From NCBI GenBank assembly GCA_034401795.1, contig JAVVLW010001513.1, positions 1-64,000 on the forward strand: a stretch of 64,000 bases of DNA, in the 5' to 3' direction. Positions within the stretch are counted from its first letter, which is position 1, and the number at the start of each line of letters is the position of its first letter. The position numbers were made by a program, and so were the translations under genes. This document shows, in pieces, positions 55,030 through 64,000 of this stretch. The notes beneath the pieces were generated by a model, which searched no databases, had not been told where the DNA came from, and saw nothing but the letters and a program-made list of their open reading frames with translations. This DNA is from Chaetoderma sp. LZ-2023a (taxonomy: Eukaryota; Mollusca; Caudofoveata; Chaetodermatida; Chaetodermatidae).

Positions 55030-55273
55030 TTAACCCTTTAATGTTCACTCAACTTTGGTCAAGAAAATGTATACTTTATCACAGAAAATAGCCCTTTAGC
55101 AGATCAAACGAAGACCATTTTTGAAAATTTATCACTGGAATGACTGGCTCAATTATCGAGCCAGCCATTACAGTGGTAAATTATCCAAAATACTCTTCTC
55201 TCGGTCTGGAAATGACCATTTCTCAGGACCATTGCAAAAACGGTTTTGTCTGGCTTGAGTGTTAAAGGGTTAA
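55030..55273. repeat. PAL-A hairpin MITE, full-length
   Basis: TTAACCCTTTAATGTTCACT to AGTGTTAAAGGGTTAA, intact TTAA on both sides. Confidence 0.92.
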
Positions 55274-55556
55274 TTGTTAGCTGTAGCCACTATCTTCTGT
55301 AGTAGGAATGTATAACTTCCCATGGTGCAAGTCTATTTTGAAGGGTCTGTAGGTAAGCGCTATCTTTATTATCCGATTGATTGGATGATGACGTCTTTAT
55401 CAATTTGACCAAAGTACAATCATACATGCATTTATACGCAATTTTAAAATGATAACAATAACTAAGAATTTGTAAATTAATGACCAAGCAAATTGACATT
55501 ATCTAATTTAGAGATTAAAGCCATAACGATATTTAAATAGCTAAGGCTTACAAAAT

Positions 55557-55625
55557 ATTCTACTGAATATTTTTTAATTAATTTGATTAATTGCAGCAAC
55601 AGATTTGAGTCAAAATTATTTGTAA
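55557..55625. repeat. PAL-C relic
   Basis: CTACTGAATATTTTTTAATT and ATTGCAGCAACAGATTTGAG only. Confidence 0.5.
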
Positions 55626-55639
55626 ACCGGAGCATGTAT

Positions 55640-56230
55640 CGCATGGCATGCCATCGCCAATTTGTGACATTGACCTTTTCGCCTTAGCACATGAATCCCT
55701 CCACAGAGGGCCAAGCCAATATAAGTCATCTCACAATCCACAATTACATGAATAATCACATTTAACAAATTTGCCGGTTCAATTTCACCAAATGGTTTTG
55801 GAGGATAGCATGTCAGATGGAATTATTATATTTGACCTTTTGACTCCACCCCTGCTGCTCCCAATAGAGGGGGGTGGGGGGAGGATGGATAACAAACATA
55901 AATGGCATCTCCGATGATCTCGCATTCTGCAATCATATGCGGTATCTTACAACTCACATATCGAATTTGGTCGAATTCCGCCAAATGGTTTCAGAGTTGA
56001 TCGATCATAGACAGAATTTGTATAATATTTGATCAGCTGACATGAATAGTGCCTGGTACCATAACGGGGCAGAAACAAATATAAGTGCTGTCTCGCAATC
56101 CACAATTACATGGGCAATTCACAGGACAGATTTGGGTGAATTCTGCAAATTAGTTCCGGAGATAACCAGATAGACGGTGGATGTGATTTCAACATTCCAA
56201 CTAGTTTTACCTGTGTCACTAGACGATAGG
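55640..56230. repeat. Three-unit tandem repeat, ~185 bp
   Basis: Units share ATAAGT...TCTCACAATCCACAATTACA, GTCGAATTC/GTGAATTCTGC and CAAATGGTTTTGGAG-like words (55.70, 55.90 and 56.08 kb). Non-coding. Confidence 0.65.
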
Positions 56231-56709
56231 GCTAATGCGAACACGAAGTGTGTCTTCTTATTCCTAAGACATCTTTAATAACTATGCTTCTACTGGAGGG
56301 ATGTTCTCCAAACTTGGATGGAAGCTTGTGCTTGGGGGCCCCATAAACATACCCAGATGAAGAGATCCAAAGCTGAAACGTAACAGCAACATTGCTTTCA
56401 AAATGGACACATTTTGGCGCATCCTTCAACCAGATGATATAAATCAAATAACACACACACACACACACACACCCACCCCCCCCCCCACCCCCCGCAATGG
56501 CAAGCATGTTAGTGTTTTGTAAACAGCAACGGGGTGGGGGGAGGGAGATAATAACAGGTTAGATCTACTGGAGTGATATCTTCTCCAAACTCAAGTGAAT
56601 GTTTGTCCGTGAGGTACAGAAACCAGGTGCCAATTTTGAGGTCAAAGGCTAAAATGCAAAAGCAGCCGCTTTCAGCAACATTGTTTCCAAAATAGACACT
56701 TTTGACTTC
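56231..56709. other. Unassigned, with (AC)n and C-run
   Basis: (AC)11 at 56451-56472 followed by a C-rich run to about 56493. A 91-codon minus frame across it translates the simple repeat and is not called. Confidence 0.6.
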
Positions 56710-57396
56710 ACGGCGGCCCTATTGAGCAAAGGCTTGTGATACTCACCTGGACCATTAGCATTTGAAGCATTTGCATTTAAATATACATGATTCTTTACAT
56801 TAAACAAGAAGGGAAACAAATTTTTCATGGGGAAAATCTACCAATCAAAATTCTGAATGGAAATTCTGGCGCCTATGTGAACAATGGATCATTTTAGCCA
56901 CATTTGGTTGAAATTTCTCAAAGTAGTAAGGAGAAGTAGCAATTTGACATTTTTAATAAAATGTAACATTTTCACCCAAAAAATTGATGAATCAAAATTC
57001 TGAATGGAGGTTCTGGAGCTGAACCACCATAGAACCCATCTAACTCCATTTGGTTGAAATATGTCAAGCACCTACACCAAGGAGTCGCATTTTGATCATT
57101 TCCGGTAAATTTTTCACCCAAAAAATTGATGAATCATAATTCTGTATGGAAGTTCTAGAGCCCATCACCACATGATCCTTTCAGTCAAATTTGGTTGAAA
57201 TCGCTCAGACTGTTAAGAAGAAGCAATTTGACAATTTCCGGTACATTTTTCAAAATTCTGAATGTAGGTTCTGGAGCCTACAACCCTAGTGTCCTTCCAG
57301 ACAAATTTGGTTGAAATCGTGTTTCAAAACAAAAGTTGAAGGACAACGCATGGTCGCCATGGCATAAGCTCACTTGGAGGGGTAGGCGAGCTAAAA
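56710..57396 (+). repeat. Complete short 'CTCACCTGGACC...GGCGAGCTAAAAA' element
   Basis: Starts GATACTCACCTGGACCATTA and ends GGCATAAGCTCACTTGGAGG, then GCGAGCTAAAAA. About four internal ~130-150-bp units carry AATCAAAATTCTGAATGGA and TTGGTTGAAAT. A smaller relative of the 2-kb element at 27925. Confidence 0.75.
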
Positions 57397-57649
57397 ATAT
57401 ATCAACGACGCTGATATTGGAGAAATTTGTCCTAATTTTTAAACTTGTGGAGAGAAATATATCCAAGTAATTACTCTTAGGCACATGTGTAGTTGCACTG
57501 CAATAGGAATGCTCACATTTCGCACACAGATAAGACCAGGGGCACTTATCATTTTCAATAGAATATTTTCTGATCTATCACTCACAGATCTATTCACATT
57601 TTATCTTCCCTTAATCAACAACACTCTTATTTAAAGAATTGCATGTAAT

Positions 57650-57890
57650 TTAACCCTTTTACGGTTAAGCCGGACAAACCTGGTCTCTTCAGCACTTGGT
57701 CTTAAACAAACTCCATTTTCCAGCAAAGAGAACACTATTTTTGAAAACTTACCACTGGAATGAGTGGCTCAATAACAGAGCCAGTCATTCCAATGCTAAA
57801 TTTAAAAAAATTGCCTTTCTTTGGCCTGTAAATGCACATTAACCACTGAAAAATCTTTCTTTAGAAATCTTGACCATTAAACAGCTTTAA
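57650..57890. repeat. PAL-A hairpin MITE
   Basis: TTAACCCTTTTACGGTTAAG to CCATTAAACAGCTTTAA. Confidence 0.88.
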
Positions 57891-57940
57891 TGGCATTGAA
57901 AGAAATCTGGAGTGGCAACTAGCTGATAGTATAACTCTGT

Positions 57941-57970
57941 GCCTGCCTGCCTGCCTGCCTGCCTGCCTGC
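57941..57970. repeat. (TGCC)n microsatellite
   Basis: About seven units of TGCC. Confidence 0.93.
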
Positions 57971-58146
57971 ACACCTGCATGATATTTGACATCTTTGGCA
58001 AAGGTGTCCTTGTCACAATCATATCTTGCTCGCATGTTTGCCTACTGATTTGAATTTTCCATTAAAAAATATCTATAGATAACTTGATAAATAAAGTATA
58101 GTTAGTATACACACAAATTATTAGTTTCTAATACAATGTTCATATA

Positions 58147-58375
58147 TTAACCCTTTAGTGCTAACATTTTTTACTTAACTTATAAGTGATTGTCCATTTG
58201 CAGACCTAGAGTAGAATATTTTTTTAATGTTATCACTGGAATGACTGCCTTGGTCATCAAGCCAGGCATTCCAGTGGTAAAATTTCAAAGATCGTCTTCT
58301 CGTGGCCTTGCAAATTGCCATTCCACAAACCCCCTGCAAAAGTTGATTTTGGCTGGCTTGACTAACAAAGGGTTA
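58147..58375. repeat. PAL-A hairpin MITE
   Basis: TTAACCCTTTAGTGCTAACA to ACTAACAAAGGGTTA. Confidence 0.88.
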
Positions 58376-58638
58376 GGCAGGCTTTCCATATACGTGATCC
58401 CGCACATATTTTGTCACGCACATTTTCGTGGCCGTATATACATCTATCTATCTTTATATTTCCCTGCAAGCGAGATTAGCGCACAAATCAGTCTGTTTGG
58501 CCTGCTTTCAACGTAAGCAAAATCATGCGCAGAAATGCGCACGTGTAAGTCGAAATACGAGGAAATCTATGACTCGAGTGAATTTCCACGGTTCATCACG
58601 CACGAGGAAACAATCGGTCATTGACAACAGAACAGTTA

Positions 58639-58883
58639 TTAACCCTTTAAGCCTCTAATTCGTTCAAGAAAATTTAAATTTTCTCATAAATAAACAATGT
58701 CCATTTGCAGACCAAGAGAAAACTATTTTTGAAAATTTACCACTGGAATCACTGGCTCGGTTATCGAGCCAGTCATTCCAGTGGTGAATTTTCAAAAATA
58801 GTTTTCTCTTGGTCTGCAAATATACATTTCTTAGGACCAATGCAGAAGCCGTTTTTGGCGGATATGAGTGCTAAAAGCCTTAA
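58639..58883. repeat. PAL-A hairpin MITE, best-preserved palindrome
   Basis: From GTCCATTTGCAGACCAAGAG to CTCTTGGTCTGCAAATATAC the two arms are almost perfectly complementary over more than 70 bp each, which suggests a young copy. Confidence 0.94.
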
Positions 58884-58961
58884 GGTTAAGTATCTGAAAT
58901 GTTTCTTGCATCTGCTCAGTACTTGTCAGAGATAATGTCTAAAGTTTAATCCCTTATCCCT

Positions 58962-59200
58962 TTAACCCTTTAATAACCAAATTTGGTCAAGTAAATTCAA
59001 TTTTTCTCATGAAAATTTCTATTTGCAGAGCAAGAGAAGACTATTTTTGAGAATTTACCACTGGAATGACTGGCTTGGTAACCGAGCCAGTCATTCCAGT
59101 CATAACTTTTCAAAAATAGTCTTCTCTTGCTCTGCAAATGGACATTTCTCAAGACCACTGTAGAGGCCGTTTTGGGATGGCTTAAGCAACAAAGCTTTAA
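58962..59200. repeat. PAL-A hairpin MITE, chain member 1
   Basis: TTAACCCTTTAATAACCAAA to AACAAAGCTTTAA; the last TTAA begins the next member. Confidence 0.92.
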
Positions 59201-59437
59201 GAGACATATCAGCCAACAACGGCGTCTGCAGAGGTCTTGAGAAATGTCCATTTGCAGACCAAGACTATTTTTGAAAATTTACCACTGGAATGACTGGCTT
59301 GATAACTGAGCCAAGCCAATCATTCAACTCATTCCAGTGACAAATTTTCAAAAATAGTTTTCTCTAGGACTGCAAATGGACATTTTCTATCAGAAAATTG
59401 AAATTTTCTTTAGTAAATTCGAGGTTTAAAGGGTTAA
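59197..59437. repeat. PAL-A hairpin MITE, chain member 2
   Basis: Opposite orientation to member 1. The tip carries an extra AGCCAATCATTCAACTC, a local duplication. Closes GGTTTAAAGGGTTAA. Confidence 0.9.
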
Positions 59438-59658
59438 TGGTCAAATTTGGTCAAGAAAATTTAAATATTTGCTTTAATATTGAATAGCCATTCGCAGACT
59501 AAAAGGACAATTTTTTGAAAATTTCCTACTGGGATGACTGGCATGATTGGCTCGTTTATTATAAATTATCAAAAATAGTCCTCTTTTGGCCTCAAATGGA
59601 CATTCCTCAGGACCGCTGTAGAGGCTGGTTTTGGCCGGCTGGACCATTAAAGCGTTAA
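59434..59658. repeat. PAL-A hairpin MITE, chain member 3
   Basis: Starts at the shared TTAA with TGGTCAAATTTGGTCAAG; the right side of the tip is deleted (GGCTCGTTTATTATAAATTA). Confidence 0.85.
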
Positions 59659-59763
59659 TAGCCATGTTTGGTCAAGAAAATTGAGATTTGTTGCTATGTG
59701 GATGTACCTTTATGGGGCAAAAAGATTTTTGAAAATTTACCGCTGGAATGACTGGATCTTAGA
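59655..59763. repeat. PAL-A, chain member 4 (left half only)
   Basis: TTAATAGCCATGTTTGGTCA to CCGCTGGAATGACTGGAT, then sequence of other origin. Confidence 0.75.
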
Positions 59764-60518
59764 ACACAAATGAAATATGGGAAACCCTCTACAGTACAGC
59801 TCATAAATAAGTTAACATGTTTGCACAGAAACATGTTAACAATTTTGAACACGGTGAAAGCAATTAAGGTAACCGGGGTTTGTATTGTTGTTGACTCTGG
59901 GGGCGAGCCTGTGACTATACCTTCTGTCGGATGGAGTGACAGACAGACAGACTGATGAATGTCTATTAGACTATTTACTGGATAGACCGATGTTATTTTC
60001 TCTATTCTGAAGGTTGACTATAATTATTCCAGGGAGCGACAACAACGCAGTCTTAACTTGTACTTTGTTTTTCAAATTCAAATTCAATAACTTTACATAG
60101 CAACTTTATATATTCAAAATTCTACATAACTCTCTGCATTTACAAACTTACTCACTGACATGCTTCTCCTAGCTCTCAACTTCTCCTTTTTTTAAAATAA
60201 TAATTTCACACATATATAGCATACTAGTTTCCAGGCAAACCAACTTTCACGATTCAAACATGTCTATTCAATAATTTGTAAAAACATGAATTTTCAGCAA
60301 TATATTCAATTAAATACAATCCTTAATAATATCGGGCGTAAACCTCATGTAGCTACTTAACCATTGTAATGCTGAATTTACTGAATTAAATTATTATTGC
60401 AGGCAGACTGGTCTGCCAGCAATACAGATTCCATTTTAGAATTATAAATTGTTAATATCTGGGTTCAGCAGTATAATGGTTAAATCTCTATATTTAAAAT
60501 ATATCCATAGTATGAGGA
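59764..60518. other. Nothing recognised
   Basis: Includes GACAGACAGACAGAC-like words near 59940 but no repeat family, exon or RNA gene. Confidence 0.4.
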
Positions 60519-60736
60519 TTTACCCTTTCATTCCAATGCTGTACTAATTGTATTTAGTTTTTATAACATTCATACAAAGCAACTATTGAATATTTTTCAA
60601 ATAATTTAACAGAAAATGTTTGCTGACCCTGGCAGCAACAACCTTCAATTAAATCATTTCCCAAATGTTCAGCAGAATAAGTATAACATCATAAATTGCA
60701 ATACATATATGTATGCTGTAAGGCTCAAAGGGTTAA
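60519..60736. repeat. PAL-C MITE with long flanks
   Basis: TTTACCCTTTCATTCCAATG to AAGGCTCAAAGGGTTAA; hairpin tip GCTGACCCTGGCAGCAACAA. Confidence 0.8.
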
Positions 60737-61022
60737 TACTCTCCTGTGCTGGTTGTATGTTTCTTCAAACACAATGGGTCAATTAATGACTTAGTAGCTG
60801 GTGGTCTGTAGAACTAGCAGATTATTTAACAATTCAGTTCAATAATAACTGGTAATACATCCTTGTAAATATGCTATTGTTTCTTGATGAGCTGCTTAGT
60901 GCCACTGACTTCAAACCAGTGTAGACTGTACACAATGGGTTTTTTTTGATAAAATTATTTTTACATTAAATATAAACAATATTATTATTTAGTCAAATAT
61001 TTCTTGGGCACGATACAATATT

Positions 61023-61110
61023 CTGTTGAATATTTTGAACATAATTAGATTGGAAGAAATTGCTAGGCAGCAATGCCTTCCAAACCAATTATGTTCAAAA
61101 TATTGAACAC
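61023..61110. repeat. PAL-C' hairpin (ACATAATTAGATT subtype)
   Basis: CTGTTGAATATTTTGAACAT pairs with ATGTTCAAAATATTGAACA; GGAAGAAATTGCTAGGCAGC at the tip. Confidence 0.85.
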
Positions 61111-61189
61111 TATGTTTTATATTGTTTTGGAAAAATTGTTAAGTTATTTCTGAGCTGTACTCTAACTGTCATAAACATCCTTTCTTGTC

Positions 61190-61387
61190 TTAACACTTAT
61201 CACTCTGGTGTCAAAATGTTAAATTTTCAAATTAAATTAACAGATGAACTGGATTAACAAATTTGGAGGGAGATGGTGCTGTCATAGACAGCAACATCGT
61301 CCACCAAAATTGTTGGAAAATGTACACCAGTTTCTTTGCTATTGGCGCAGTAAGACAGAATATTGACATCAGCGTGGTAAGGGATAA
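61190..61387. repeat. PAL-B hairpin MITE
   Basis: TTAACACTTATCACTCTGGT to GTGGTAAGGGATAA; tip GGTGCTGTCATAGACAGCAA. Confidence 0.9.
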
Positions 61388-62164
61388 CTAGAGGCTTGTC
61401 AAGACTGTGACATTTTTAACAACTTTAATGTCCTACCTGATCTTCGGAAATCAGCCGTTGTTTGGATCAATTTGAGCCAAATCGGGTCTATAGTTTCTGA
61501 GACAGACAGACAGACCCACAGAGGGGACCTACCCTCTCTTTCCCCCTCATACTGCTGGTAATAATTAGATTATAGAATGAAATGTGTTAATGACATTCTC
61601 TATGGCCATGTACACTATGCATGATAATTACAAAATTAACTTTGATATACATGTACTGCCAGCTATTATCAAACTATGTTATATGGTTATAGTTATAAGA
61701 CAAGCTAATCAATGCTTGGAGCTATGGATAATTACTGTCTAAGTCAGCGCTCTATAAAATCGAAGAGAAAATGCTCTTATTAGTTACAGAGGAGGCGGTA
61801 ACGAGCAGAGTTGTGAACCCGCCGACCCAGGGATCTCGTCTCTGTTCGGCCAACTGACTATCGCTGGAAACATAGGCAATCTCCTTCACTCCTCGTTGCC
61901 TCTCTCCACACAGGAGTATAAGTGGGTACTAGTGTAAAAATTGGCGGAGTTACCAATAGTAGGCCAAAATAAAACCAGCCTAGAATGGCGCGAATGGGAC
62001 CTGGAATCAGGGACTCAATAGACGTCAATTAAACCAATAACCTCTTATTAGTTATTTCCAGGCATTCACCATAGTCAAGACAACTCACTGATCAGTATCT
62101 ATGACTTTAAATCCTAACTGCAGTGCATAGCTTGAAGCATCTAGCAATTCATCACAGTTAAAAA
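61388..62164. other. Nothing recognised
   Basis: GACAGACAGACAGACCCACAG-like start, then unassigned AT-rich sequence. Confidence 0.4.
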
Positions 62165-62350
62165 TTAACCCTGATGTCCAAATTTTAAATTTTCAAATTA
62201 AATTAAAAGGTGACCTGGTATTCATTTTCAACAAATTTGGTAGAAGATCCAGCAACATCATCCACTAAAATGTTGCAAAATGTATACCAGTTTCTCTGCT
62301 TTTAGAAAAAGTAAAAAATAGATGATTGACAGCAGAGTAGTAAGAGTTAA
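62165..62350. repeat. PAL-B hairpin MITE, shortened tip
   Basis: TTAACCCTGATGTCC to AGTAGTAAGAGTTAA; the closing TTAA starts the next PAL-A. Confidence 0.85.
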
Positions 62351-62541
62351 CATACAAGCCAATCAAAAATGGCTTCTGCAGTTGCTTTGAGAAATGTCCA
62401 TTTGCAGACCAAGAGACTATTGTCGAAGATTTATCACTGGAACAACGGGCTCACTTATCCAACCAGTCATTCCAGTGGTAAAATTCTTTTTTAAATGTCT
62501 TCTTGATCTTCAGATGAACATTTCTCAATGTCAAAGGATTA
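62347..62541. repeat. PAL-A copy sharing TTAA with PAL-B
   Basis: GTCCATTTGCAGACCAAGAG and CCAGTCATTCCAGTGGTAAA retained; closes CAAAGGATTAA. Confidence 0.82.
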
Positions 62542-63387
62542 AAGAAGCACCAGTCACAGGAGCAGGCATCTATTACATACAGGTTTGGCTGCAATCCAAA
62601 TTTCAAAGCACACATGCTCATGAATATTAAATGGTATGAGTGTGTGCATGCTTGCTTGCGCTTGGACAAAGTATTTCTCATTGTTACGGTATGTGGGTGC
62701 ATGCATACATGCCTACCGTGTGTGCGTGTATGTTCACACATGTTCATGCAAGTACATGTACCTGTGCTTATGCTTATCCATGCATGTCTTACTTTGTGTA
62801 TACAAGTATAACTTCCTTCTATAGATGCTGTTTGAGCTGGGTGCAGGGTCATGTAGTAACTTTACAGTATACTGTACAGTTATTCAGCTCTAAACTAAAT
62901 GGCTTTACCTGTGAGATAAATCCCCAATTTTATCCTAGGAATTAACCTGGCCAGAAATTCACTCAAAAAACATGTCTGTACAGTTGTCCTTTCTGCTCAA
63001 ACTAGAGCAGTGCATTAATAAATGCTCTCTTTCCACCACAAACAGCTTGTCAATCAAGCATGCGCGTAAACAGGAATACCCTGTTCAATCAAAGTGGAAT
63101 TTCTGTCTCATTCTTATGCTAGGGATTTCAAACAGTTCAGTGCTCCCTGTTTATACTGATATATTGATTTAAAGGGGTGCTTGTAAAGACTGTCATGAAT
63201 AAATCAATATTTAGAGCAAGAGCACCTTGTTATAATAGCCCATGTGATAATATCCCTTTATCTCCATTTGACTTTCAAGATAACAGTTTCCAATTAAATT
63301 ATTTTAAAATATTCCTCAGACAATTTCTTATACAATATTTCTTGTATCTTGTGAAAGGGTTAAGGCAGAATTTTGAATAATTATTAT
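62542..63387. other. TG/CA-rich stretch, no gene recognised
   Basis: 62636-62790 is rich in GTGTGCATGCTTGC-like words, producing several overlapping short Cys/His-rich frames without meaning. From 63200, ACAGTTTCCAATTAAATTAT with AAAATATTCCTCAGAC may be a worn PAL-C arm. Confidence 0.45.
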
Positions 63388-63565
63388 TTAACCCTTAACA
63401 CTCGTGTTAAAATTTAAAATTTTCAAACTAAATTGAAAGATGAACTGGTGTACATTTTTCAACAAATTTGTTGGCAGATGGTGCTAGCAAAATTGCTGAA
63501 AAATGTACACCACTTTCTTTGATATTGACACAATAAAATATAGAATATTGACTGCTAAGGGTTAA
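63388..63565. repeat. PAL-B hairpin MITE, tip deleted
   Basis: TTAACCCTTAACACTCGTG to GACTGCTAAGGGTTAA; shares its last TTAA with the following PAL-A. Confidence 0.9.
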
Positions 63566-63760
63566 CCCTTTAACAAAAATGGCTTCCGCAGTTGTCTTGA
63601 CAAATTAATGTTCATCCGCAGAACAAGAGGACTATTTTTGATAATTTAACACTGGCATGAACATGGTGGTAAATTTTAAAAACAATCACATGGTCTCCAA
63701 ATGGTCATTTTCTGAGCAAATAGTAATTTCTTTAAACAAATTTGAGGGTTTATATGTTAA
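63562..63760. repeat. PAL-A copy sharing TTAA with PAL-B
   Basis: TTAACCCTTTAACAAAAATG to GGTTTATATGTTAA; the palindromic tip is largely deleted (ACTGGCATGAACATGGTGG). Confidence 0.82.
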
Positions 63761-63827
63761 AAAGAAGCAATAACCATGAGCTTGACAAAACATGGAATAT
63801 TCATGAACATTGAAGGCATGTAATAGA

Positions 63828-64000
63828 TAAGCCGGCTGTAACTGACCTCTGCAATGGTCTTGCGGGATGGCCATTTGCAGGCAGAGTATTTTACCAATGG
63901 AATGACTTGATCGATTACCAATCCCCTCATAATGACGTTACACTGGTAAATTTTCAGAAATCCTTTTCCCTTGGTCTGCAAATGGACATTCAGTAAATAA
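63828..64000. repeat. PAL-A copy running to the window edge
   Basis: GGCCATTTGCAGGCAGAGTA and CCTTTTCCCTTGGTCTGCAA arms; the right terminus lies at or beyond the edge. Confidence 0.7.

Noticed and set aside
56232..56507. Minus frame with Gly and Cys/Val runs
   Set aside because: Produced by the C-run and (AC)n microsatellite.
62451..62852. 133-codon minus frame, Cys/His-rich
   Set aside because: Translation of a TG/CA-rich simple stretch fused to a PAL-A arm; no domain.
1..64000. tRNA, rRNA or other structured RNA genes
   Set aside because: No tRNA box A/B pair with cloverleaf and no rRNA segment recognised; the only box-B-like word is in the SINE-like repeat.

Overview
This is AT-rich, intron- and transposon-dominated animal DNA. 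The best fit is a marine mollusc, most likely a bivalve. I infer this from the 'AGGCCCAAAGGGCC...GCTCACCTGGAC' and 'GACCTTTGACCTTTTGACC' repeats with ~160-190 bp internal tandem units (resembling pearl-type elements known from oysters), the DIRS retrotransposons and the abundant hairpin MITEs. No tRNA, rRNA, CRISPR or bacterial-type feature was seen.

One host gene is supported, on the minus strand. A 4.5-kb exon (35858..31332) opens after a good 3' splice site, starts at ATG 35731 after an in-frame stop and ends at a GTTAGT donor. A terminal exon (2250..1080) follows a TTTACAG acceptor and ends in TAA. The phases match exactly (AG|T), giving a 1856-residue, mostly disordered, Ser-rich protein with an 18-Gln tract, a long Asp/Glu run, basic clusters and one ordered-looking ~100-residue block. 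I do not recognise its family. The intron is ~29 kb and packed with mobile elements. 35.9-64 kb is upstream intron or flank without a recognisable host exon.

Mobile layer. (i) Three families of palindromic MITEs (PAL-A, -B, -C) share TTAACCCTT... ends and often abut by sharing one TTAA; PAL-A alone has about 28 copies or relics. A fourth family (PAL-D, ~380 bp) carries a PAL-C-like hairpin inside. (ii) Three DIRS-type tyrosine-recombinase retrotransposons, all coding on the minus strand: DIRS-1 (15.16-18.76 kb, truncated), DIRS-2 (20.86-26.70 kb, both inverted terminal repeats plus the internal complementary region, but mutated) and DIRS-3 (44.90-51.55 kb, a different family, degraded, strongly purine-rich on the plus strand). 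A ~150-bp deletion derivative lies at 53.9 kb. (iii) A hAT-type element (19807..27219) with an exact 8-bp target duplication, split by DIRS-2. (iv) A full-length, uninterrupted Tc1-like transposase gene (43532..44557) with only its right terminal repeat visible. (v) A LINE 3' end with 8-bp target duplication nested in DIRS-3, and a SINE-like repeat that shares its 3' tail. (vi) Several blocks of diverged ~115-190-bp tandem repeats.

Nothing here forms an operon-like or defence-like system. What is most worth following is the DIRS-3 architecture, the shared TTAA ends of the hairpin families with their end-to-end chains, and the unclassified large nuclear-type protein.
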